Positions 1-8,600 of a DNA stretch of 37,969 bases are shown one piece after another. Origin of the DNA: a virus; IMG/VR virus record IMGVR_UViG_3300049893_002995, positions 1 through 37,969 of that record; one strand, written 5' to 3'. A program made the translations under genes and the position numbers. Position 1 is the stretch's first letter. Every line of letters begins with the position of its first letter. Below the pieces are notes generated by a model. It had not been told where the DNA came from, did not search any database, and saw nothing but the letters and a program-made list of their open reading frames with translations.

Positions 1-285
1 CTGGCCGAGCACCTGCCGCTGGAGCTGCCCGAGGCGCTGCTGGACCGGCTGCAGGCGGTGCTGGCGGCGATCCGGGAGGAGATGGGCGACGCCTGGAGCC
101 CGAAGGAGAAGGGGCAGGTCGCGGAGCCGCCGGGCGCGGCGGGCCAGCAGACGGTCAACGTGGTGCTCGCCGGGGACACGGGCGCATACGTGCAGCGGCT
201 GCGGGCGCTGCGGGGCGCGCCCGCGCTCGCGAGGCCGGGGAACGGCGGGGAGCCTGCGGTCGGGGGGAATGGCGATGGCGCGTAG
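1..285 (+). CDS. C-terminal part of an unknown protein, possibly small terminase subunit
   Basis: The reading frame is open from the first base, so the 5' end lies outside the window; about 94 residues are visible. It starts with an amphipathic leucine-rich helix (LPEALLDRLQAVLAAIREEM) and continues into a Gly/Ala/Pro-rich tail with no recognisable domain. The only functional hint is its place directly upstream of the large terminase, where tailed phages usually keep the small DNA-recognition subunit. No helix-turn-helix is visible in the part present, so that role is inference. It overlaps the start of the next small reading frame by 17 bases. Confidence 0.6.
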   Translation: MAEHLPLELPEALLDRLQAVLAAIREEMGDAWSPKEKGQVAEPPGAAGQQTVNVVLAGDTGAYVQRLRALRGAPALARPGNGGEPAVGGNGDGA

Positions 286-409
286 GGAGTTCCGGTTGAA
301 GCTGCTGTGGCGGGCTGACGTGCGGCCGGTGTGTGCCACGACCGGGACCGGGACCGACGCGACGCGCTGGTCGTTCTACATCGCGTGGGGGCGCGGCGAT
401 GACGCTTGA
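269..409 (+). CDS. Small hypothetical protein, 46 aa
   Basis: This short frame starts at ATG 269, just after a G-run (262-267) that could serve as a ribosome binding site, and ends at TGA 407-409. The product begins MAMARREFRLKLLWRADVRP and ends WSFYIAWGRGDDA. It is basic at the start and has no known domain. It bridges the gap between the partial first gene and the terminase start at 425, leaving no unexplained spacer. The support is the overlap pattern typical of this window and a plausible amino-acid composition. It could still be a chance frame in GC-rich DNA. Confidence 0.4.
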   Translation: MAMARREFRLKLLWRADVRPVCATTGTGTDATRWSFYIAWGRGDDA

Positions 410-424
410 GGCGGAGGCGACGGC

Positions 425-1908
425 GTGACGATGGTGGCGACCCTTCCGCAGCCGACCCTGCTGATCGGCGGCCAAGCCTTCGAGCTGCCGGTCAACGACG
501 ACCAGCTGTGGGAGTTCGTCGCGACGGTCCTCGGGGTCGAGATTCCCCGCGTGCGGGTCTGCCCGACCACGTGGCGCCGTTCACCGCGTTCGCCGACGCC
601 TACTTCGCCCGGCACCCCGTCGTGCTGTGGCAGGGGAGCCGCGGCCTGGCGGGGAAGTCGTTTCTGCTGGCGACGCTCGCCTGGCTGGAGATGGTGGCGC
701 TCGGCGCGGGCGTCTCGCTCCTCGGCGGGTCCGGCGCGCAGTCGAAGAACGTGAACCGGTACATCGGTCGGTTCTGGAGCACGCCGCTGGCGCCCCGGCA
801 CCTGCTGGTGCAGGGGGAGCCGGGGAGCTACGAGACGCACCTGACCAACGGCGGCTACTGCCGCGCCCTGCTCGCCTCGCAGACCTCGGTGCGCGGCCCC
901 CACGTCCCGCGGCTTCGGCTGGACGAGGTGGACGAGATGGCGCTGCCGATCTTCGACGCGGCGATGGGCCAGCCGATGGAGGGGCGGGAGCAGATCCCGG
1001 CTCAGACGGTGCTGTCGTCCACGCACCAGAACCCGGACGGGACCTGGACCGAGGTGAAGAAGCGGGCGGAGGCGAAGGGGTGGCCGCGGTATCTCTGGTG
1101 CTACCGCGAGACGCAGCAGCCGCACGGGTGGCTGCCCGCGGCGGAGGTCGCCCGGAAGCGGTTCGAGCTGACCGACGCGATGTGGCAGGTGGAGGTCGAG
1201 CAGCAGGAGCCGTCGGCCACCGACCGGGCGATCACGCCGGAGGCGGTCGAGGCGATGTTCGACGCGGCGCTGGGCGTCTGGCCGGGCGACGAGGGGGCGG
1301 AGATCGAGATCGAGCCGCCGGTGGCGTACGGCGTGTACACGACCGGGGCGGACTGGGGGAAGAAGCACGACCGCTCGGCGACGGTGACGATCCGGCTGGA
1401 CACGATGCCCGCGCGGGTCGTGGCGCTGTGGCGGGACCGGCGGAAGCCCTACGCGGTCATGGCGCCGGTGTTCAACCGCCGCGTGCAGCGATTCTCGGGG
1501 GCGGCCGTGCACGACGCGCAGGGCGTCGGCGAGGCGGTCGGCGAGCACCTGACGGTCCGCGCCGAGGGCTACACCGACTGGATCGGGGCGAAGCGGGCGG
1601 TGCTGTTCAACGAGTACGTCGCCGCCATCGAGCAGGGGCGGATCGTCGCGCCGCGGGTCGAGGCGTTCTACCTCGCGCACAAGTACGTCACGCGGCACGA
1701 CCTGTTCGGGAAGGGACACCCGCCGGACGAGTTCGTGGCCTGCGCGCTGGCCTGGCACGGGCGCCCGCCCTACATGCGGATGGCGGTGGACAGCGTGCCG
1801 GTGCTGCAGGGGGCGACGCGGGTGGCGGGGACGGCGATGCAGGCGGCCCCGGCGCGGACCGAGTCCGTGGGGATCGGACGGCCGCATCGGCCGGGATTGG
1901 TGATATAA
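425..1908 (+). CDS. terL: Terminase large subunit with an apparent frameshift near base 562
   Basis: This is the DNA-packaging motor of the phage head: an ATPase that pumps DNA through the portal plus a nuclease that cuts it. The ATPase P-loop is GSRGLAGKS at 634-660 and the Walker B segment is LRLDEVDEM at 913-939. The nuclease half shows acidic positions in GADWGKKHD (Asp codon 1351), VHDAQGVG (1513) and HPPDEF (1726). The likely start is GTG 425 (MTMVATLPQP), but that frame runs out of sense after about codon 46. The protein-like sequence (PDHVAPFTAFADAYF) then continues one frame back to TAA 1906-1908. One extra C in the CCC at 562-564 would join VRVCP to DHVAPF smoothly. A frame-1 start at TTG 406 keeps the body open but gives an arginine-rich, non-protein-like N-terminus. 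Confidence 0.88.
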
Positions 1909-1910
1909 GC

Positions 1911-2126
1911 GTGAAGCACCGGTTTGTAGCGTGGCTGGTGTGGAGGCTGATCCCGGAGCGTCTGCATCGGTTGTTTGTGCTGGAGCAGCGACTTGACGAC
2001 GTATATCGGTGGTGCGGGGAGTTCGACCAGATGTGCGACGCGGTAGACTGGATCTGCACCGGAAAGCAGGACATCGCGGTGTGGCGGGAGCAGATGCGGA
2101 AGAAATACGGACAAGGCTCGCACTGA
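1911..2126 (+). CDS. Small hypothetical protein, 71 aa
   Basis: It starts at GTG 1911, two bases after the terminase stop, and ends at TGA 2124-2126. The product is rich in Trp, Cys and charged residues (for example WLVWRLIPERLHRLF and VDWICTGKQDIAVW) and looks helical. It has no clear membrane segment and no domain I recognise. The next gene starts on the last base of its stop codon, so the two are probably translationally coupled. Its place between terminase and portal gives no firm functional clue. Confidence 0.6.
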   Translation: MKHRFVAWLVWRLIPERLHRLFVLEQRLDDVYRWCGEFDQMCDAVDWICTGKQDIAVWREQMRKKYGQGSH

Positions 2127-2374
2127 TGGCGACCCTGACGCTGGAGCGCGGCCCGATCTACACGCCGCCGCAGTCGTGCTCGTGGTGCGGGGAGCGGCGC
2201 GCGCGGTTCCTGGCGCACCTGCGCGTCACCCCGGCGGAGGAGGCGACGTGGCGGGACAGCGGCCTGCGGGCATGGTGGTGCCTCTTCCAGTGCGATGGGT
2301 GCCACGCGACCCGCGTCTTGCGGTTGCGGGACAATCGTGACGGTGGCGGTGAGCCACCCGGAGAACATTGCTAA
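2126..2374 (+). CDS. Zinc-ribbon-like small protein, 82 aa
   Basis: ATG 2126 overlaps the preceding TGA by one base. The product holds a CSWCGERR pair near residue 16 and a second cysteine pair (QCDGCH) about 40 residues later, separated by a helical stretch. That is the layout of a small zinc-binding ribbon. Such proteins may bind nucleic acid or protein, but no partner is visible. It is one of about eleven CxxC small proteins in this window. The TAA stop overlaps the start of the next gene (TAATG). Confidence 0.65.
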   Translation: MATLTLERGPIYTPPQSCSWCGERRARFLAHLRVTPAEEATWRDSGLRAWWCLFQCDGCHATRVLRLRDNRDGGGEPPGEHC

Positions 2375-2637
2375 TGGTCCGGACGAAGGCTGAGGCGTTT
2401 CTGGCGGAGCCCCGGGCGGCGTCGAGAGTGCCGCGCGTCGGGCTGAGATTCTTCGCCAACGAGAAGGACGGTGAACCGGCCGCCTATGTTTTCGAGTGCG
2501 GCGGACGGGCGATGGTGGGACAGATCCGATCCTTGAGTCTGGACGAGGCGTCTCGGTTTCGGGACTGGCTGACGGAGATTTTGGCAGAGCGGGTTGTGGC
2601 TGAGGTAGCGCGGGCGGCGAGTCCGCATCAGGGGTAG
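2374..2637 (+). CDS. Hypothetical protein, 87 aa
   Basis: I place the start at ATG 2374, which shares a base with the upstream stop; a TTG six bases earlier is also in frame but less likely. The sequence looks like a small folded alpha/beta protein (PRVGLRFFANEKDGEPAAYV, then a helical SLDEASRFRDWLTEILAERV). No family is recognised. Its stop at 2635-2637 lies three bases before the portal start, so it belongs to the same transcript. Confidence 0.6.
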   Translation: MVRTKAEAFLAEPRAASRVPRVGLRFFANEKDGEPAAYVFECGGRAMVGQIRSLSLDEASRFRDWLTEILAERVVAEVARAASPHQG

Positions 2638-2640
2638 CTG

Positions 2641-5600
2641 GTGGCCATTGAGCTGTTCGAGCGGATGACGAAGCTGTTCGCCAAGACCAGCCCCGCCCAG
2701 GTTCCGGCCAAGGTGCCGGGCAAGATGGACGAGGAGCTGGCGCGGAACGTTGTTACCATCCTGTCCCGCTGGACCGGCCCGGCGCGGTCCTGCAACCCCG
2801 ACGACGACCTCATCGGGCTGAAGGGGATGGAAGTTTACGAGAAGATGCGCCGCGACGATCAGGTCAAGGCGGCGCTCAGCTTCAAGAAGTCGGCGGTGCT
2901 GTCCACCGGGTGGGCCATCCACCCGGCCAGCGACAAGAAGCCGGACGTCGAGGCGGCCGACTTCGTCACGTGGACGCTGGGGCACTTCGAGCCGCTGTAC
3001 GGCGGCTTCGACGACATCCTATATGAACAGCTGTGCTTGCACGGCGATACCGTCGTGCACTCGCCAGAGGGAGACCGCCCGATACGTGAGCTGGTCGGGC
3101 GTCGGCCGTTGGTGTTCAGTTATGTGAACGGGCAACTGGTGCTGGCGCGGGCATCGAAAGTGACGTTGACTCGCGCAGCCGCGCCGTGTGTGAAGGTGAC
3201 GTACAAGTGGCGTCGGTGGACTGGGCGGTATGGAACTGGTTATACGACTGGTGAGATTATCTGCACCGACAACCACCCGTTCCTGTTGCGAGACGGCGTC
3301 ACGTACCGTAAAGCTGGGCGGTTGCGACCCGGCGATCGGCTGTTGCCGTTCGATGTGTCTGTCGCGAAAGATGGGCGGGTGAAGATCAAGCCACCGGACA
3401 GCAGGTTCATCTGGCGTGGTGTCTGGACGTGGGAGCACGTTCACAGAATCGAGACACCTGCCGGCATGGCCGTGCACCACGTGGACGGTGATCGGTCGTA
3501 CGACGCGCCTGATAATCTTGAGGCGAAAGCGTGCGGTAAGCACGTGGGCGATCATACTCATGAGCGTGTTGCTGGTATGACGCCAGCTGAGAGGCGCCGT
3601 TGGGTTCGGCCTATGCGCCTGGCGCAGCGACAGGCGATGGCTGATCCAGAGCGGCACGCCGCGTGGCGTGAACAGCTGAGAACCACTCTGGCGCAGCCGC
3701 CGGTTCGCGCGCGCCGATCAGCGGCTCAGTTGGAAACGTGGCAAGACAAAGAGGTTGCTGCTAGGCGTGCTGCGGGTATGCGCCGAGCGTGGACGCCCGA
3801 GCGTCGAGCCGCTCAAGCGCAGCGCAATCGCGACCGGGTCTGGACTGACGAGATGAGAGCAAAGAAAGGCGCGAGCCAGCGCGCCGCGATGCTGGCGAAG
3901 CGACATGTGGACAACCACGAGATCGTGTCCGTCGAGCCGTGGGGGTTCGCGGATGTCTATGACATGCACGTGCCCGGCGCAGGGAATTTTGCTGCGAACT
4001 GCGCGTTTGTCCATAACTCGGCACTTGATTTCGGTTTTTCGGTAGGAGAACTTGTTTTGCGCAAGCTGGACGCCAAACCCTACGCCGGGAAGATCGGCCT
4101 CCGCACGATCAAGGTCCGCAAGCCGCACGAGTTCATCTTCGACGTGGACGAGTTCGACAACCTGAAGCCGGACGGCCTGCGGCAGAGCTGGACGAGCGCC
4201 AAGGGCATGCCGATCGACAAGTTCTTGATCTTCAGCCACCAGCGGGAGTTCGGCAACTTCCGCGGTATCAGCGACCTCCGGTCCGCCTATCAGCCGTGGT
4301 GGCTGAAGGACAACCTGTGGCGGTGGGCGGGGGTCTACGCCGAGCGGTTCGCCATCCCCATCGCGACGGCGGCCTACCCGGCGGGGAACTACGGCGAGGG
4401 GCACCCGATGCGGGCGCTGATCGCCGCCGTCCACGACGCGATCAGCAACCTGCAGGCGAACACCGCGCTGACCTTCCCGAACGACTTCGAGCTGAAGCTG
4501 CACGAGGCGGGCGGCGCGGGCGTCAACGTGCTCCGGATCTTGATGGACATGTGCAACCTGGCGATCGCCCGCTCGATCCTCATGCCCGCGCAGCTCGGGC
4601 TGTCGGCGGAGACGCAGACGGGGAGCTACGCGAAGAGCAAGACCCAGTTCGACGCCTTCATGCTGGTGGTGGACGACCTTCGGCGGGACCTGGCTGACGA
4701 CGTGATCAACGGGCAGCTGATCCCCCGGCTGGTCGGGTGGAACTTCTCCGGCCTGGAGACGATGCCGAAGTTCGACTGGCTGCCGTTCACCGACGCCGAC
4801 GAGAACAACCTGATGAACACCTGGATGCTGGCGACCCAGTACGGGCTGGTGACGCCGACGCCGGAGGACGAGGCGCACATCCGGGCGGCGACGAAGTTCC
4901 CCGAGCGCGAGATCAGCGACGCCGAGGAGCAGGCGCTTCAGCTGAAGAACGATGCGGTGGTCAAGAAGATCACCGATCAGGCGAATGCGACGTTGCATCC
5001 GAAGCCGAAGCGAAGCGTGCGACCGACGGCGACTGCCTGGGGGCAATCGCCCGAGGGTGAGTGGGGAGCAGGCTGGGGCGCCGATGCCGGTGGAGGTAAT
5101 GGCGAAGGTGTGGCTGGAGATGAGAGTGCTGTCCCGGCGGGCTGGGGCGGCGGGCAGTATGCTGCCGATCCGGAGTTCGAGGCCAAGCATCCCCGGGGCG
5201 AGGGCGGGCGGTTCATGGACAAGCCCGGCAAGGAAGACGACGCGATTGCCGCCGCTGTGGAGCGCGAGCCCGCCTTTGGCGGTTTTCTCCGGCAGGCGCT
5301 CGACAACTTGCAGCGCAGTTCGCGCACGGCGCGCGGTGTGTCCGACACGAGTTCGAGCAAGGACAAGCCGACGCTCGTCACCGAGGGCGCCGACCTGGCG
5401 GCGCGTACGCACGATAACTTTGTCCGGGCGGCGCAACTCGTCTGGGAGTCGCGCGAGGCGCAACTGGACACTCCGCGACGCGTCGAGGCGTTCATCACGC
5501 ACCTGGCCGAGATCGTGTCCGACGGCTTGCTGCCCGAGGACGCCTCGCTGTGGCGGCAGCACGAGACTGATCCCAAGTTCGGGCAGACGCCGGTGCGCTA

Positions 5601-8600
5601 TCTTCGCCCGGCGCTGCGCAACTTCTACGCGGACTTTGCCCAGCGCTTGTCCGATCCGAGCGACGACCCCATTGCGACGGCGGCCTGGGTCGAGCGCGTC
5701 TTCGACGGGAAGATCCACGGCCTGGCCGATGGGAGCGGGCGCACGACCAAGCTGCTGTCGGCGCTCGTGCTCGCGCGGGCCGGATTGCCACAGCCGACCT
5801 ATCCGGATCGCCAGACGTACTACCGGGAGATCGCGCAGCGCCCCGAGCAGTGGGAGCGATTCTACCGTGGGCTGTTCCCGAAGCCGTCGTTGGGGCAGCG
5901 CCCGCGCACCCTCCCCGCGCGCGCCATCAACTGGCTGCGCGAGTCGGAGCGGATTGCGAGCGCACCAATGCCGCCTCCAGCCGAACCGCAGTGGGGAACG
6001 TTGGGCTTTGCGCGGGAGGACGTTGAGCGCTACTACGCCGTCGATCCCGAGTTCGAGGCCAAGCATCCGCGCGGGCAGCCTGAGAATCGCGGGCAGTTCA
6101 TCGAGACGCCGGACACACCGGAGCCGCCCAAGATCGGCGTGGGGGATGCCGGGGTGGAAGGCGGGCCGGGCCTGCTGCGCGGGCTCGATCCTCGGACGCA
6201 GCCGCACGAGTACGCGCAGGCCTACACGCTGGCGCTCGCCCTCGCCGCGGTGGGTGAGGATCGGGACAAGACCCGTGTCCTGGTCGAGATGCTGCCGCCC
6301 GAGTTGAAAGATTTGCTGACGCCGTCGTGGTACAAGCACACGGACGAGCAGGGGAACTACACGCCGGAGCGCGAGGCGCTCCACGAGCAGATCGTCCAGA
6401 AGTACCTGGACGCATACAAGCCGCATGAGATGGTGCAGCGTGCGTTGGACCGGGGCGATATGCCGCCCACGCTCTTGCTGCTGGCGGGCGGGACCGGTGC
6501 GGGGAAGACCACGACCTTGGGGACGATCAGCCCCCCGATGGTGCAACTCGGCGTGAATGTGGCGGCTGACGATATCAAGATGTACGATCTGTCCGAATGG
6601 GCGCAGTTGGCCGCGTCGGACTACTGGGAAGCGGGCGCGGGTGTGCTGCACGAGGAGTCGTCGCACATCGCGAAGCAGCTCCTGAATCGGGCGATGGCCG
6701 CCAAGAAGGACATCGTCTACGATGCCACGCTGCGCAACAAGGCGAAGGCGATGGCCTTGTTCGACAAAGCGCGGAAGCAGGGGTATCGCCTCGAACTGCT
6801 GTACGTGGATGCTGACCCAGAGGTGGCGCTGACGCGCGCCAAGATCCGGGCGCAGGAATCGAAGCGCTTCGTGCCGGAGAATTTCGCGCGGGTGTCGCAT
6901 CAGCAGGCGCCAGGCGCGTTCCGCGATTACGCCGATCAACTGGACCGCTGGTGGGTGTACCAGGCTGGGTCACAAAAGGGGGAGCCGTCTCGCCGCCTGG
7001 CCGTGGCGGGCAAGGGGCAACGCATCTCTGTGGAGGAGGAAGACCGATGGGAGAAGTTCATCACCAAGATGGGCGGCCGACTGCCGAGCACCGCGGTCCA
7101 TTCGCTGTGGCACTGGAAGCCGAGGCGCAGCGACTCGGGCGAGACCTCACCGGAGATGAGATCAGTCGCATCCGGTTCGAAGTCGCCGCCAAGCTCTTCG
7201 TCACCGCCATCGACCGTGACCACGATGAGGTTGATGAGCGACGTTCCGCTCGGTGACGAGGCGACGGTCGCGCGTACGCTCGACTTCGCGCTGTCGGCCG
7301 AGACGCTCGATGCGTTGGAGGCGGACGCCGCCGCGCGCCTGAAGAGCACGCTCAAGAAAACCCTCGATGCGCTGCAAGCTGTGGTCAACAAGAAGATCGG
7401 CGCGGGCGACCTGAGCCTCGGCTTTGTCAAGACGCTGGACCTGAAGCACCGGGCCGAGATGACGGCGGCGGTGCGGGACTTTCTCGGGCTGGCGTACCGG
7501 TCGGGGTGGGAGCAGGGCGGGGCGGCGGTGGAGCGGGTCGCGGAGCATGTGGCGGACCCAGAGTTTGAGGCGAAGCATCCGCGCGAGCGTGGTGGGCTGG
7601 AAGGCGGGCAATTCGCACCTAAAGGTATTTCCGCAGATCCGGATGCGGGTGCGGAGGATCTGCCTTGGAAAGCGGGTCGTGCGATTACACTTTTTCGAGC
7701 TGCGGCTAGTAAAGAGCCTCACGTCGGTCAATGGTCGTCTTGGGCCGAACGACTCGATGTCGCCGAGGCCTATACGAAAAATCAGGGGTTTGGTGGACCA
7801 GCTATTTATCGATCCAGGCTGGTGCCGAAGCACGTACTTGACATCGCGGCATCGCAGCCTCGCACAGAAGAACCCTTCCAGGAACTCGCTAGTGCGTTAT
7901 ATGATGACCCGAAGGAGGCGGAGCAAAAAGGGATCGACTGGGCGGATCGGTATGAGTACATCTACCAAGTGTGGGAAAATGACTCGGACGTAGCTGCGCT
8001 TTTGGCCGATCAGTATAACTGGGTCCGTTATAACGATGACTACCCAGACGGCGCGGTCACCTGGGTACGCACAAGCGTCAAGCCTCTGTCCAAAATACGA
8101 CGGCACGAATATGCAGCATACGCCCGCCGCACCCACCGCACGCCGCTCGGCCTGGCCCCTGAGAAGGCGCTGCAGTTCTTCGACGAGAAAGCCTTGTGGA
8201 TCACCGGGGTGCTCAAGCAGCGCCTGCTCGATGACGCCAAGGCGATTCTCTACAACGCCATCAAGGGCGACACGAATGCCCCGCTGGTGCTGTTGCAGTT
8301 GCGCGAGGTGTTCGACCCCTGGCTAGGCGATGACACCGCCATTGACCCGGAGAAGGAAGAGCAGGTGATGCCGTACCGGCTGGAGACCATCCTGCGGACC
8401 AACGCGAGTGAGGCTTACGCACGCGGGATAACCGACAGCGCACAAGAAGGGATTGAGAGTGGTTATATTATCGCTTTTCGCTCCGTTGCGGTTTTGGACT
8501 CCAGAGTGACACCTCTGTGTTCTATGCTTCACGATAAGTGTTTTCGACCAAATAGCGAAGAGGCGGAAATGTTTTCGATTCCGCGTCACTGGAATTGTCG

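Noticed and set aside
562-568. Programmed -1 frameshift site in the terminase
   Set aside because: The bases around CCC do not form an X XXY YYZ slippery heptamer and no downstream pseudoknot is evident; a missing base is simpler.
376-1887. Minus-strand frame opposite the terminase
   Set aside because: Composition is dominated by Arg, Pro, His and Leu, as expected of an antisense frame; the terminase motifs are on the + strand.
627-1905. Long + frame overlapping the terminase
   Set aside because: Gly/Arg/Ala-rich shadow. Only its 3' end (from 1911) is protein-like and is annotated as a separate small gene.
3718-6939. Very long open frame on the minus strand (over 1000 codons)
   Set aside because: It is the mirror of the portal fusion in GC-rich DNA. 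The translation is Arg/Leu/His-rich without domains and overlaps a well-supported gene.
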